The notes: a model not told the origin generated them from the letters alone. DNA of 64,000 nt from Magnolia sinica (GCF_029962835.1 NC_080583.1:72525158-72589157), one strand, 5' to 3'; numbered from the stretch's first letter, positions 1 to 12,649 are shown. Numbers and translations are program-made.

Positions 1-300
1 CTGTGTGGGCCCACCTTCATGTATGAGTTGTATATCCACGCCATTCATAAGTTTTTACACATCATCTTAGTGCATTGTATAAAAATTGTAACATATATAA
101 ATCTTAAGTGAACCACATCACAAGAAACAATAGATATTGAGTGCCTGCCATTAAAAACTTCGCAAAGCCCATCGTAATGATTTTTTTTCCATCCAACTTG
201 TCGATAAGGTCAGAGAGACCTTGATAAAGGAGAAACACAAAATCAGCTTAATCCAAAACTTTTTTAGCCCCCACAAAGTTTTTAATGGCTAATTACCACT
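1..300. repeat. Partial GGGCCCACC-family MITE cut by the window edge
   Basis: Diverged copy of the element seen more completely at 2013..2572 and 40597..41105. It shows the family's successive phrases: a tgtgggcccacc start, a 'caagaaacaatagatattga' centre and a 'cagcttaatccaaaactt' segment. No terminal repeat pair is visible, so class and limits are uncertain. 301..840 holds AT-rich DNA with no recognisable feature. Confidence 0.5.
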
Positions 301-839
301 GTTACATGTGGCCTGGTCCATTTGAGATGAAGTGCCACATATACGTAGGAAATCCAATCTATCGGTCATGTAAGGTCTTCTTATAAGCAAGTGAAGACAA
401 TTTTTTATTTTATTTATTTGTGATCAATGATATATTATTTTTTCGTAATATTTATTTTAAAATAAAAAGACCTTCAAAATCCATCTCAACAGTCCATGTT
501 CAACTTACATGTGCGGCTATAATGATAAAAACTATTTACTAATTAGTATATAAAATTTAATTAGTAGACTCTATTTGACAAACAAACTACCTCTTCGACA
601 CATAATTTTCTAGACACTTATGTAAGCCTTGATTTCACACATATTCATGTGGTGCATTACATTGACTTGAAAGAGGAATTTATGCTATTAAATACACAGC
701 TAGTTGGACCAATTTGATTTATCCGATGTAATTATGTGTTCCCAATATGCCTTAATAAGAAAATTACCTCTTAATTAATGTAAGTAAATGCTTTCACCAG
801 GAACTAATTTTATTTTAAGCGGTAAAAGGAGCAATGGCT

Positions 840-1300
840 TGGGTGGGCCCATCATGGTCCTAATGTAAAATCAACTCTTACCAGTAGGTATGTCACACCG
901 TGTTAGATTAAGATCTCAAAATTTATCTCCATCCATAGTTCAGGTAAACCACATGATTGGAAACAATGTACATGGAAGGGTTAACCTTCCAAACTATTTC
1001 TCTAGCGTGGCTCACATGAATTATGTGTGGACCTCATTTTTGGTACGTGGGCTTACTTTCGGTGTTACATCTAATGGTTGGAATGGATTTCACTGTTTCG
1101 TCATGATGGGCCTTGTAAAAATCAAGGACGGATGTGTCTCTCCTAATTGTTCTCATTGGTGTGGCCCATCTGAATCATATTTATCCTATTTTTTTGAATC
1201 TGAGCCTATCACTGGATTACACATCTAATGGTCAGAGTGGATCTCATATACATGTCAGAGTAGGCCCATAAAAATTCAGGAGTGGGAGTGCATGTGGTAC
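840..1300. repeat. Diverged GGGCCCACC-family repeat fragment
   Basis: Contains tgggcccatcatggtcc, 'ggtgtggcccatctgaatc' and similar phrases of the abundant family. An open frame of about 110 codons crosses it (890..1228), but its peptide is low-complexity repeat translation with no recognisable domain, so it is not called a gene. Confidence 0.45.
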
Positions 1301-1394
1301 TTGTTCCCAAAACGCTGGTTTGTGTAATTTAAGGTGGTAATAAATGCTGATAACAAGGAGAGAAAGGGGGTAATTCAAGACGTCTCGTGCCAAA

Positions 1395-1868
1395 GCCTTT
1401 CACCGTAAGTTCCTATGCCGGAAGCTAAGTGGGGCCATCTTAATGTTAGTGAGAAATCCACTCCGTCTATTTTACGAGATTATTTTACAACTTGGGACAA
1501 AAAATCAGATGAATTCAAAACTTAAGTAGGATATTGAACTACCACCGTTGAAATATTCATATGGCTACAAAATTTTTGTATCAAGCTAAATTTATGGTGT
1601 TTTCAATTCACCCCAATGGGAATAACCTTATAACCCGTTTGGATGGCATATAAAAATCAAGGTAGATACTAGGAAGGTATCAATAGTAGTTATTTTTTTT
1701 CCTAATTTTCCTTCTCATATGGCTTCCTTGGGTGTTGGATCCAGCTGATTTTTGGTCTCATATATTAAAGTGATCTCGCAAAAAAAATTGGACGGAGTGG
1801 ATTTCTCTAAACATCACGGGGACCCACCTAGCTTCCCGGTGCACAGGAACTTCCTACAAAAGGTTTTA
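1395..1868. mobile_element. GGGCCCACC-family MITE with terminal inverted repeats
   Basis: The left end (ttcctatgccggaagctaag, then a block ending in ccactccgtc) is matched in reverse complement by the right end (gacggagtggatttctc, then agcttcccggtgcacaggaa). The ends form imperfect inverted repeats of roughly 70 bp. No coding capacity, so non-autonomous. The superfamily (Mutator-like is plausible from the long terminal repeats) is not established. Confidence 0.6.
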
Positions 1869-2012
1869 ATTCCAGGGTGTGATTAATCCTCGTAATGCTG
1901 GCAGATGGGCTATTTAAAGGCAGTTTGGAAAAGAGTGACCGGGTTCGGGTGGACCCGCTATATTATTAATTTTAAATTTACCCGGAACATTAGGTGGGAC
2001 AACCCACGTTCG

Positions 2013-2572
2013 CGGATTAGCTGCCGACAGGTTGAGCAGCAATACTAGCTACTGAAGTGACATCACCAAGTTCTGTGGGGTCCACCATGATGTATGTATG
2101 TGTTGTATCCATACTGTCCATACATTTGAAGAGATTATTTTAGGGCATGATCCAAAGAATGAGGTAGATTTAAGGCTGGAGTGGAATCCACCACAAAAAT
2201 CAGAGAGGAGAGTGACACCCACCATTGAAACCTTCCTGAGGTCCACCATGATGTTTATTTGAGATCCAAATTGTTCATATGTTAAGTCAAGACACGAAAG
2301 AAGGGAAAACACAAATATCATGGTGGAGCGTTAGAACATTTGTGGCCCTTAGAACTTTTTAACGGTGGGCATCACTCTCCCCACTGTTTTCTTTGGTGGG
2401 GTCCACTCGAGCTTTGGATCTGACTCATTCTTTGGATCATGCCCTAATATGATCTCTCCAACTGGATGAATCGGTGTGGATACAAAACATACATCATGGT
2501 GGGGCCTACAGAAATTAGTGACATCACTTCAGTAGCCAGTCTCGCTACTCGACCTGTCCATAGCTAATCTGC
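2013..2572. mobile_element. GGGCCCACC-family MITE with long terminal inverted repeats
   Basis: Long imperfect terminal inverted repeats: gctactgaagtgacatcacc near 2048 pairs with gtgatgtcacttcagtagc-like sequence near 2520. The pairing extends outward through gacaggttgag / ctcgacctgtcc and gcggattagct / agctaatctgc to about 100 bp. The interior has the family's two divergent halves. Non-coding and non-autonomous. The adjoining 2573..3076 shows no supportable feature. Confidence 0.7.
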
Positions 2573-3076
2573 TTCCGTTACACTTAGCTTTTAAAACACT
2601 GGGCCATGATGGATAGGGTGGATCTACTCCACGTGAACTCTTTCCTTCTAAGTCCGAAAGCAATGCCCCATTACCCCATGGAAGGTCATGTAAACATTTC
2701 CGAGATATTTAGGAAGGAGAGACATAAAGCCTGAGTAAATGCAAGATGGGTTACATACCTATTGTAGATTTGGACCATCCAACTCAAGATCAGAACCATG
2801 TGTTATATAGATTACATTGTCAATATGCTAGGGATAAATTATTTTTTTTTACAATTTTATGATCAAACATGTCAAACACTCATCGAAAGAATAAGATGTT
2901 AACAAAAAAGTCCAGCAATCCGAATTCAACATGCATGCGTCTTTTCCTTTGAAGTGTAGTTTCTTAGTTTTCATCACATGGCTTCTCCTTATTGGGTCTT
3001 AACTGATAAATGGCTTGGACCTTTGATACATCTGACACTTTACATCATTATTAGTATGTGTGTGTGTGTGTGTGTG

Positions 3077-3632
3077 GGAAATGGTACTATGAGGTCGACC
3101 TCATGGGAACTTCTCACGAGGTTGAGTTGTGTGGGCCCCTCCATGATGTCTGTCGAACATCAACACCATGCATTTGATGGGTCTCCTTTATGTCATGGGA
3201 TGTCCCAAAAATCAGCCGTATACAAAACTCAGGTGGGCCATAACATCTAAAAACATGTGAAGACATGCCTAGAACATATAAAAGTACTTGGTGGGGCCTA
3301 CATGAGTTTTGGATGCAGTGAAACTTGGTCTGACCCCTCATCCAAGTGGGACACACACCATGGATGGTATGGATTTATGAACCACATCTCGTTGGGCTCA
3401 ATAAATGATTATGAATGTTTTAATGGAACGATAACCCCCTCTTTATTGTTGTATGTGGTGTGGGCCACTCAAGTCATGGATTGACTTGATTTTTAAGCCC
3501 ACGGCCCACCGTGGAATGGTGCATCTGACTATTAGGGTTGATGTTCGACACACATCACAATGGGGCCCACACAGCTTGACCTCATGGGAACTTCCCATGA
3601 GGTTGACCCTCATAGTACCATTTCCATATATA
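3077..3632. mobile_element. GGGCCCACC-family MITE between (TG)n and (TA)n microsatellites
   Basis: Terminal inverted repeats of about 60 bp: ggaaatggtactatgaggtc on the left and gaccctcatagtaccatttcc-like sequence on the right, continuing through cctcatgggaacttc and a tgtgtgggccc block. A TG microsatellite (about 3056..3076) abuts the left end and a TA microsatellite (about 3631..3645) the right end. No coding sequence is recognised. Confidence 0.7.
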
Positions 3633-4646
3633 TATATATATATAAATCAAAAGTTTTTTTTAACAATAGAAAGAGTTTATTTCGGTCAATCCATCTTCTC
3701 TTCAAGGTTTCTCTCTTCTCTCTCAACATTCATGTTTGCTAGATACAAACTCGTATGGGACACATCAGATAGAGTAATAGAGCACGTTACGTAAGTGATG
3801 CCCATCATAAAAACTTCCATCTATGATATGGGGTCCACCGTATAGTGTATAGTGTCATCTAGCTCACTTAATTCTCGGCCGTTGAATTCAATGTCGTCGA
3901 CAACTTCCGTAGTACTCCATTTTCGACTCATAACTTGCATATGCTGGGTTCCAATTTTGGGATCGTATAAGGAAGATTTTCATGGTGAATTTTTTTTTTT
4001 TTTTTGTAAAGGAGCATAACCACAAGTGTATCCAAAGTCACAAAATAACATCACCACATATACATCCAAATCCATAGCTCAACTGACAGACTGAGTGGTG
4101 ATACCTCCTTTCAACACTTGAGGTCTTGGTATTGATCCCTAGTGGGGGTGGCTAACATGGAGTGTGTGTACTGACATGGGTGTATACTAATAAGCTAACT
4201 AAAAATAATAATAATAATAATTTTTATTTTAAAAAAAATCACTACATATCCATTAATAAAATCTTCGAATACAGTGCTGGAAGGGAAATACAAGATATAA
4301 TCAAGAACTCAAAAGATCAAACTCATGCTCCGGGCTCAATGTTGTTGATACGCCTAATCATCATGTGCAGCATAAACAAACACGCATAACTTTTAATATA
4401 TTTTTCACCTTAAGTTCTCAAGATCATATTGCAAGACAAAACATGTAGAAATAGATTAATTAAGCACTATCATGTTCATAAAACCAAGGAATAACGAGGG
4501 ATAAATATCCAATATTTCATGCACAACACATTACTATATGGAAATAACACTTTTTGTGCAAATATGAAGAACATGTAATGTTGAGAAAGTTTGGATAATA
4601 ATTTGAAGAGATACTTATATCCTGGTCAAAATATAATCAAAATTTT
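3622..4646 (-). repeat. LTR fragment A (diverged relative of the Tekay-like LTR family)
   Basis: Shares an ordered series of blocks with fragments B (6895..8237) and C (10128..12060): aacattcatgtttg, gtgatgcccatc, a cgacaacttccgt block and ggaagggaaatacaag. Fragment C in turn aligns block by block with the start of the chromovirus LTR at 20266 (gagttccgattttgg, aaggaggat). Fragment A keeps only the beginning of that series and is interrupted by a SINE. Strand follows the orientation of the related element at 20266..32937. Confidence 0.55.
4065..4240 (+). mobile_element. tRNA-derived SINE in LTR fragment A
   Basis: Shows A-box-like gactgagtggtgata, a B-box-like stretch ggtcttggtattgatccc, the family phrase agtgggggtggctaacat and an A-rich AATAAT tail. 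It is flanked by an imperfect repeat (atcaccacatat before, atcactacatat after), consistent with a target duplication. Family copies lie at 9948, 13770 and, reversed, 34285. Confidence 0.6.
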
Positions 4647-5315
4647 CAAACATTTCGAACGATTAGTGGATGATATACTAGTGAAGATAATGCCTATAGA
4701 TATCAAAATTGACTAGTGAAGATAATCAATCATTTTTTCAAATGCATTCAATTGTAAACTGTGATAAGCGTCAACAATGGGGAGGAGCTTGTGTGTGTTT
4801 TTGTGTTGAAGAAAATAATCCCATCACATTCATCTTTTGCTTAACTAGCTATTGGATTGTACTAACTCACAATGCTTGCCGCATGCATACTTGCTTGTCT
4901 ACTAATAAAGTATGAAGTTACTTTCCATAAGGTATGGTTCTTATGTTGCAGATTCATCTTCCTTAAGAGTGGCTTGGCCAACTAAACAAAATATACACAC
5001 TATAACAGTCCGATTTGCGGAGGCACGTGGAAGGTTTTACATGCGCTAAATGATCACTTCAATGGATAATATTTCATCAGATTTGATCTGTCCATCAGGT
5101 GGGCCATCACATTATCATATTGTATTATTAAATTCAGACAAATTTAAGACTTAGATCGCCCACACCGTATGCAAAAGTGTAAAATCGTTACTAACTTTTA
5201 ATTCACAAATTGGGGCCCATAGGACTCTTCTAATGTCCTGATTTTCGGGTATTTCATTCAGCCTAGTATTCTACATCAGATTAATTGATTTGATGAAATA
5301 TACACATGACCGTGG

Positions 5316-5572
5316 TGTTAAAAAATTGAAAGAGACAAATGCACAACGAATATTTTGAAAGAGGAATTCAATTTATTAATTTAAAGATCTCATTACATTT
5401 TAAATAGAAAAGCATAAACAGACTAACCAGAGAAATAGGAACCAACTAGTTCTACGATTTCACGATTGGAGTACTCCTAAACAAATGGGATACACTAACT
5501 CATTTCAATAGACTTCCTATAGAATAGGACAACCTAAACTTATTCAAAATTTATCCAAACAAACCTTTAACA
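5316..5572 (-). mobile_element. Copia-type LTR (257 bp) of a truncated retroelement
   Basis: On the minus strand it begins TGTTAAAGGTTTG and ends TTTTTTAACA, giving TG...CA termini. It is directly preceded, in element sense, by the purine-rich tract AAGGGAGGGTG (plus-strand 5573..5587), as expected for a polypurine tract next to a 3' LTR. Paralogous copy 2 lacks it: the empty site is near 9118, with gtgg/gtgg bordering the insertion in copy 1. Confidence 0.7.
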
Positions 5573-5589
5573 CCCTCCCTTAAACTGAA

Positions 5590-5850
5590 TGTCCTAAAGA
5601 CATCAGTTTAAAACAACTTCACCAGCTCATTTCTTCTTCATTAGCACTATCACAAACTACTTCCTTTTTTTGGAACAAACACCGAGCATATCTCAAAGCT
5701 TTAAAAACACAGCAGGCTTGAGGGGATTAGTCATTATGTCTGCAATTTGATTCTCACTCTTACGGTATACCAAATCAATAACATCAACCTTGTATAAATC
5801 ACGCAAGAAATGGTACCTCACATCAATATGTGAGGTTTAACTTGTGGATG
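5590..5850 (-). pseudogene. Ty1/copia pol C-terminus (RNase H tail), truncated
   Basis: Minus-strand translation shows the end of a copia polyprotein: HIDVRYHFLRD, then a DVIDLVY segment and NQIADIMTNPLKPAVFLKL, followed by a stop and MLGVC. This matches the well-known copia RNase H tail (H-I-D-x-R-x-H-F-x-R and A-D-I-x-T-K-x-L) next to its polypurine tract and 3' LTR. Everything upstream in element sense is missing. The fragment ends at a short perfect hairpin (5816..5835) next to the target sequence gtgg. A dead insertion of about 0.5 kb in total. Confidence 0.75.
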
Positions 5851-6426
5851 CTATTCACAATTCAAACAATTTTGATGGTGGGACTTCCCATCTCTGACTG
5901 TTTCCCATGGTGTCGCCCACATAAGTGTTATTCTATTTTATTTTTCGGAAAATATCTAAAAACATGGTGGGTCACCTGATGTACGGAGTGGATTTCATCC
6001 ACATGAATTCATTCTATCCATGTTAACAAAAGTGACTACTCCACCTAATGCATAGGAGATTAGAGCAAGCAGTTCGTTCTTTGGAGAGATGTTAAATACT
6101 CTGGCAAACTATTATAGAATATACACATGCACTGATCAATCTTATAAGTGAAAAGTAAAGTATTCAATCCAAATGGTCAAAATCACGGAAAACAACATAA
6201 TCACATAGAATCGCTTGTTTTTTTTTTTTAAAAAAAATAAAATAATAATTATAATGAAAATAAACTACAAATAAATAATGATTATATTTTAGACTTGTTT
6301 GAAAAAGAAAATTTTAAGTTGCAAATTGGTCGTGGAAATCATGGCGTTGAGATGGTACGTACGGTATGAAATTGTGGCCGTATATTTTGTGGGGACCATC
6401 ATTATGCATGTGTATGATCGTTTAGC

Positions 6427-6718
6427 TCCCTTATGTGCTCATTTCATAGCATGATTCAAAAAAATACAAGTTGTATGGCCTAGAGAAGAGATGAATGTCA
6501 ATGAAATTTAAAATGAGCGTTGGGCTCATGTGATGTGTACCAATCACTCAGCTCGTTCAAAATATCCTAACGTCCCTTATGTGCTCATTTCATAGCATGA
6601 TCCAAAGAAATACAAGTTGTATGGCCTAGAGAAGAGTTGAATGTCAATGAAATTTAAAATGAGCGTTGGGCTCATGTGATGTGTACCAAACACTCAGCTC
6701 GTTCAAAATATCCTAACG
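6427..6718. repeat. 146-bp tandem duplication
   Basis: Two head-to-tail copies, 6427..6572 and 6573..6718, each starting tcccttatgtgctcatttca and ending atatcctaacg, with only a few substitutions. Copy 2 of the segmental duplication (about 9690..9830) has a single unit, so this expansion came after the larger duplication. Confidence 0.85.
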
Positions 6719-6894
6719 TAAGGTGCACAGGGATGTGTACAATCGCTCAACTCACTCATAATGTAGAATAACATATATGATGGGAAAGAGTCCACGTCCT
6801 CTGTTTGCAGCAAAACAGGGTATCTGTTTGTTGTTTCATGTTTATTGGTTGACCTTATCAGTGAAATGTAATATCATTCAATATATGTAACGTC

Positions 6895-8237
6895 ATCTAT
6901 ATATATTACCAAAAGTTTTTTTTATTAAAAAAAAAAAAAAAAAAAACCAATAGAAAGAGTTTATTCTTGTTAATTTATTTTCTCTCCCGACTTTTCCTCC
7001 TCTCTTAACATTCATGTTTGTTAAATACATACTCTTATGGGACAGCGGATAAAACATTAGAGCATATTATGTAGGTGAATGTAGGTGATGCCCATCGAAA
7101 AAACTTACATATGTAATATGGGGTCAATGTTGAAAGGGAAATACAAAATATAATCAAGAACTCAAAAGATCAGGCTCATGATCCGGGCTCAATGTTGCTG
7201 ATACGTTTTAGTATCACCTTAAGCGTAAACAAATGCGCACAAGCCTCCTACGAAGTTCAGTAAAGTGCATGTGTATATACACAATGAATATGATAAGAAT
7301 ATATATATATATCAGATTATGCGGAAGATGATAGGGGTAAGTTGCCAAGTCCATGAATGTTGTTAGCCATACCAAGGTTATGCAATGTAAGGCCTACGTG
7401 GCCGCATGTTATATGCTAGAGATGCAAGGCAAACATTCCAATCTTCAACTAGTCCACATATTAGAATAGTTCGTTACTAAAAACATCATCAGGTTCTAGT
7501 ACACTCCAACACTGGTTGTCACCTATCGCACACATGACCAAGTGAGTGGAAGAGACCTCGATATTCGTCTCGTTAGTGGAATGCCAATGCCCACTCAGCT
7601 TATCGATGGCGAACTCATTTCATGAGCTGGTTAGACTCAACATAGCTTACAATCCACTACCCTTGGACGGATAAGGTCACACCCCTTTTCGACCGACCTC
7701 GACACAGTGGGAGACGATTTACTGGTATTTGACACTCGGGCGCTCATGTTATCCATTCAGTGTCGATGTTGAAGTATCTTACTGAGATTATAGGGTTTAG
7801 GGACTTTCACTCAAAGACATTCATAGCACCGAAGTGCTATAACACCTGTTTCTAGTATTCAATCCGACTATCCACGGTATTCCTGTGGAGGCCACAACCC
7901 TGATGTTGTTAGGGTGTAAAAGTGATAGCGACATACAAGATGCGAAATGCATTAGTCATATTATCCATATAATGCATCAAACCTACGCATACCACGCGAT
8001 CATATGGGATGACCCATATCTCATATAATCCCCTAAGTGTTTCAAGCCGATGAGCAAATGCTATGAATAAACTCCATCCACCATACAAATGATGCGTATG
8101 GGCATATAATTGGGCATGATATCGTTACACTAAGCATGTTATCAGTATGTCCTATTAGGCCAAGTATATTAACATGTTATCAAACATATCATGAGATAAT
8201 CGACCTTAATTGGCATATCATATACATAAAGTGGGAC
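6895..8237 (-). repeat. LTR fragment B (diverged Tekay-like family)
   Basis: Matches fragment C and, more distantly, the chromovirus LTR: ttgccaagtccatgaatgtt, a tctagtacactccaaca block, gcggactcattt-like sequence, gacctcgacacagtggg, agggtttagggactttca, and 'tacacataaagtgggactc'-like DNA at its end. Relative to C it lacks a block after gtaatatggggtc. It joins copy 2 of the duplicated unit directly at 8237. Confidence 0.6.
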
Positions 8238-10127
8238 TCAAACGATTGGTGGATGATAGACTAGTGAAGATAATACCTATAGATATCAAAAATTTTAAAC
8301 ATTTCGAACGATCGATGGATGATACACTAGTGAAGATAATGCCTATAGATATCAAAATTGACTAGTAAAGATAATTAATCATTTTTTCAAATGCACTCAA
8401 TTGTAAACTTGAACAATGTTGAGGAGCTTGCATGTGTTTTTGTGTTGAAGAAAATAATCCCATCACATTCATCTTTCGCTTGACCAGCGATTGGATTGTA
8501 CTAACTCGCAATGTTTAGCCCATGCATACTTGCTTGTCCACCGGTAAAATATGAAGTTACTTTCCATAAGGTACGCTTCTTAAGTTGCAGGTTCATCCTC
8601 TCGAAGAGAATAGGTGGCTTGGCCAACTAAACAAAATATACACGCTATTGCGAAAAAACCCAAAACATAACAATCCTTCACAGGAAAGGTTATTCAAAAT
8701 ACCACTTTGCAAAATAGCTATATTGTCTATCCCAGCACCGATTACATTTGTACATAACTGCAGTTAGGACAGACGATCCTGACCTTTCACTCGCTCCGAG
8801 CTTCAAAACAGATGTGGGTGCGACTCCGATTCGCGGAGGCACGTGGAAGGTTTTACATGTGCTAACTGATCACTTCAATGAATAATATTTCATCAGATCT
8901 TCTCTGTCCATCAGGTGGGCCATCACATTTTCATTATGAATTATTAAATTCAGACAAATTTAAACTTAGATCGCCCACACCGTATGCAAAAGTGTAAAAT
9001 CGTTACTAACTTTTAGAGTGGGGCCCGTATGACTTCTAATGTCCTGATTTTTGGGTATTTCATTCATCCTAGTGTTCTACATCAGATTAATGGATTTGAT
9101 GAAATATACACATGACCCTGGATGCTATTCACAATTTAAACAATTTTGATGGTGGGACTTCCCATCTCTGACTATTTACCATGGTCTGGCCCACATGAGT
9201 TTTTATTCTATTTTAATTTTTGGAAAAATCTAAAACCATGGTGGGTCACCTGATGGACGGAGTGGATTTCATCCACATGAATTCATTCTATCCATGTTAA
9301 CAAAAGTGACTCCGCCTAATCCGTAGGAGATTATAGCAAGCAGCTCGTTCTTTAGAGGGATATTAAATACTCTGGCAGACACTATTTTAGAAGATACACA
9401 TGCACTGGTAAATCTTATGAGTGAAAAGTATACTATTCAATATAAATGGTCAAATCATGTAAAATAACATAATCGCATAGAATCACTTGTTGTTTTTTTT
9501 TTTTGTTCATTTTATAATGAAAATAAACTACAGATAAATAATTATTATATTTTACACTTGTTTGAAAAAGAAAATTTTAAGTTGCAATTCGGTCATGGAA
9601 ATCACGGCGTTGAGATGGTACGGTATGAAATTGTGGCCGTGTATTTTGTGGGGACCATCATTATGCATGTGTATGATCGTTTAGCTCTCATATCTGCTCA
9701 TTTTAGAGCATGATCCAAAGATATACAAGTTGTATGGCCTAGAGAAGACATGAATGTCAATGAAATTTAAAATGAGCGTTGGGCTCATGTGATGTGTACC
9801 AAACACTCAGCTCGTTCAAAATATCCTAACGTAAGGTGCACAGGGATGTGTACAATCGCTCAACTCACTCATAATGTAGAATAACATATATGATGGGAAA
9901 GAGTCCACGTCCTCTGTTTGCAGCAAAACAGGGTATCTGTTTGTTGTTTGGTTGAAGTGGTAGACCGAGTGAAAGATACCTCGTTTCAACACTGAGGTCG
10001 CATCGATTCCCTCGGTCTACCAGTGAAGTGTGAACTGACGCTGGGTGTACTAAAAAGCTAACAAAAAGAAAAAAAAATGTTTAATGGTTGACGTTATCAG
10101 CAAAATGTAATATCATTCGATATGTGC
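8238..10127. repeat. Segmental duplication unit, copy 2
   Basis: Paralogue of 4647..6894 with the same block order. It lacks the copia insertion and the 146-bp tandem duplication but has gained a SINE (9948..10077). Its first 120 bp contain a short internal repeat (gatggatgatacactagtga-like). No gene recognised. Confidence 0.65.
9948..10077 (+). mobile_element. tRNA-derived SINE with a paralogous empty site
   Basis: Contains A-box-like agtggtagaccgagtgaaag, B-box-like tcgcatcgattccc and an A-rich tail. Paralogous copy 1 reads ttgttgtttcatgttta at the same place (about 6825..6840), so insertion limits and a short TGTTT target duplication can be inferred by comparison. Confidence 0.7.
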
Positions 10128-12060
10128 AACGTCATATATATATATAACAAAAGCTTTTTTTATTAAAAAAAAAACAATAGAAAAAGTTTATTCTCGTTAA
10201 CTGATTTTCTCTCCCAACTTTTCCTCCTCTCTTGGCCGGTTTGGTTGGCCGAATCCCGTGGGATTAGGAGGGATGGGAGGGATTTTAAGGTAATGATGGT
10301 GGTGTCAGTGGATTGGTTTAAGATCCATGGGATTGCTATATCCCGGGACAAGTTCACTGGGTTTGTTTGGCATGCCCGGCATATCCCGGGATTTTATCTT
10401 CCAATCCGTCCAACCAAGGGGTGGGATCAATTTTGAGGTAATGATGGTGATGTCAGTGGATTGTTTTAAGATCCATGGAATTGCTTATATCCCAGGACAA
10501 GTTCACCAGGTCTGTTTGGCTCGTCATCCATATCCCAGGATATCGCGATCCCATCCCTCCGAATACAGTGGGATCAGTCCGACCAAACAGGCCCTTAACA
10601 TTCATGTTTGTTAAATACATACCCTTAGAACAATAGAGCACATTATGTAGGTGATGCCCATCGTAAAAACTTACATCTGTAATGTGGGGTCTAATGTACA
10701 GTGTACGTTGTCATCCAGCCTATCACGTCCCAACCTCGAGAACCAAGCTCACTAAATTTTCAGTCACCGAATTCGATGCCGACAACTTCCGTGTTATTTC
10801 ATTCTCAGCTCCTAACTTGAATATACCGAGTTCCGATTTTGGAATTCTATAAGGAGGATATTCAGGATGATTTTTTTTTTTTAGGGAGCATAACCATAAG
10901 TGTACTAAAGGCACAATTAATACAATCTTCGAGTATAGTGCTGGAAGGGAAATGCAAAATATAATCAAGAACTCAAAAGATTAGGCTCGTGCTTCGGGCT
11001 CAATCTTGCTGATACGTTTTAGCATCACCTGAAGCGTAAACAAACGCGCACAAGCCTCCTACGAAGCTCGATAAAATACATGTGTGTATACACAATGCAT
11101 ATAACAAGAATACAGATATCAGAGTATGCGGAAGATGATAGGGGGCTAAGTTGCCAAGTCCATGAATGTTGTTAGCCATACCAAGGCTATGCAATGTAAG
11201 GCCTATGTGGCCGCGTGTCATATGCTAGAGATGCAATGCAAACATTCCAATCCTCAACTAGTCCACATATTAGAACAATTCGTTACCGGAAACATCATCG
11301 GGGTCTAGTACACTCCAACACTGGTTGTCACCCATCGCACATATGACTAAGTGAGTGGAAGAGATCTCGATATTCGTCTCATCAGTGGTATGCCAATGCC
11401 CACCCAGCTCGTTAATAGCGGACTCATTTCATGAGCTGGTTAGGCTTAACATAGCTTACAATCCCCTACCCTTGGACAGATAAGGTCACACCCCTTTTCG
11501 ACTAACCTCGACATAGTGGGAGACACAACCTGCTGGTATTTGGCACTCGGGCGCTCATATTATCCATTCAGTCTCGATGTTGAAGCATCTTACTAGTATT
11601 ATAGGGTTTAGGACTTTCACTCAAGGACATTTGTAGCACCCAAGTACTATAACACATGTTTTTGGTATCCAATCTGACCATCCACGGTATTCATACGGAG
11701 GCCATAACCCTGATGTTTTTAGGGTGTAAAAGTGATAGCGACATACAAGATGTGAAATGCATTAGTCATATTATCCATATTATGCATCAAACCTATACAT
11801 ATCGCGCGATCATGTGGGATGACTCATATCTCATATAGTCCCCTAAGTGTCTCAAGCCAATGGGCATATGCTATGAACGATCTCCATCCACAACATGCAT
11901 ACAAATGATGCGTATGGGTATATAACTGGGCATGATATCGTTACACTAAGTAGGTTATCAGTATGTACTATTAGGCCAAGTATATTAACACGTTATGAAA
12001 CATATCATGAGATAGTCGACCTTAATTGGCACATCATATACATAAAGTGGGACTCGAACG
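10128..12060 (-). repeat. LTR fragment C (diverged Tekay-like family), longest copy
   Basis: Aligns in order with the beginning of the chromovirus LTR (20266 onward): cccaacctcgagaaccaag, gagttccgattttggaattc, aaggaggat, then ttgttagccataccaaggc, ggggtctagtacactccaa, 'gtgagtggaagagatctcg', agggtttaggactttca. Divergence is much higher than between the two LTRs at 20266 and 29082, so it is an older or different subfamily. No polyprotein accompanies it. 12061..12650 shows no supportable feature. Confidence 0.65.
10234..10593. mobile_element. Small TIR element (GGCC(T/G)GTTTGG ends) with 3-bp TSD
   Basis: Ends GGCCGGTTTGGTTGG and, reverse-complemented on the right, GGCCTGTTTGGTCGG, flanked by CTT on both sides. 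Fragment B at about 6985..7010 (cctcctctcttaacattc) is the empty site, which fixes the limits. The terminal sequence and 3-bp duplication suggest a PIF/Harbinger-like MITE. The interior holds a tandem duplication of about 160 bp (ggtaatgatggtg(a/g)tgtcag twice). Confidence 0.75.
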
Positions 12061-12649
12061 GCATGCCCCACTAGAAATATAGAGGTCTATATTGTGTGGC
12101 TCACGTTAGAATAACATCAACTCCTCATGTAGCCTATACATAAAAAGTCTAGTAACTGGATTTAAGGCATGGATAAAATACATGTGCCAAGACTTGGCCC
12201 ACCGGGAGTGACCCAGATAGACACCCACACGTGCAACATTTGTGCCACTAGGTTATCAATCTATCGGGCACATGGCCCACTGACAATATCCCAAAACAAT
12301 TAGATTATCAACAACATCACTATAATTACTTTAATAGGGTGATCTACACCGCCTGCACATTGCCGACGTAAATCATATGTGGCCCATCCGAATATGGAGA
12401 TTTCATCATTTCCAGGAAAAATGTACATTTCAACGGATTTATTACAATTATAGGGTACTACATTTGTACCCTAATTAGAGATTTGATTTAATAATTAAAT
12501 TTAAACGCTTGAAAATATATTATGCATATTACCTTTGAATTGTTGGGATTCTGAATTCAGGTACCAATCATAACCAAGGAATTCTAGAAATCAAGGGATC
12601 CCAAATCCCTGGGATTACCAAATCCAAGGGATTCCATGTAAAATTCCAA

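Larger units (their letters stand above)
4647..6894. repeat. Segmental duplication unit, copy 1
   Basis: Paralogous to 8238..10127: both run from cgaacgat(t)agtggatgata through aaggttttacatg, catcaggtgggccatcaca, atggtgggacttcccatctc and ttgtggggaccatcattatg to cagcaaaacagggtatctg. Copy 1 carries a copia fragment (5316..5850) and a 146-bp tandem duplication absent from copy 2. No coding gene was found in either copy. Confidence 0.65.
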
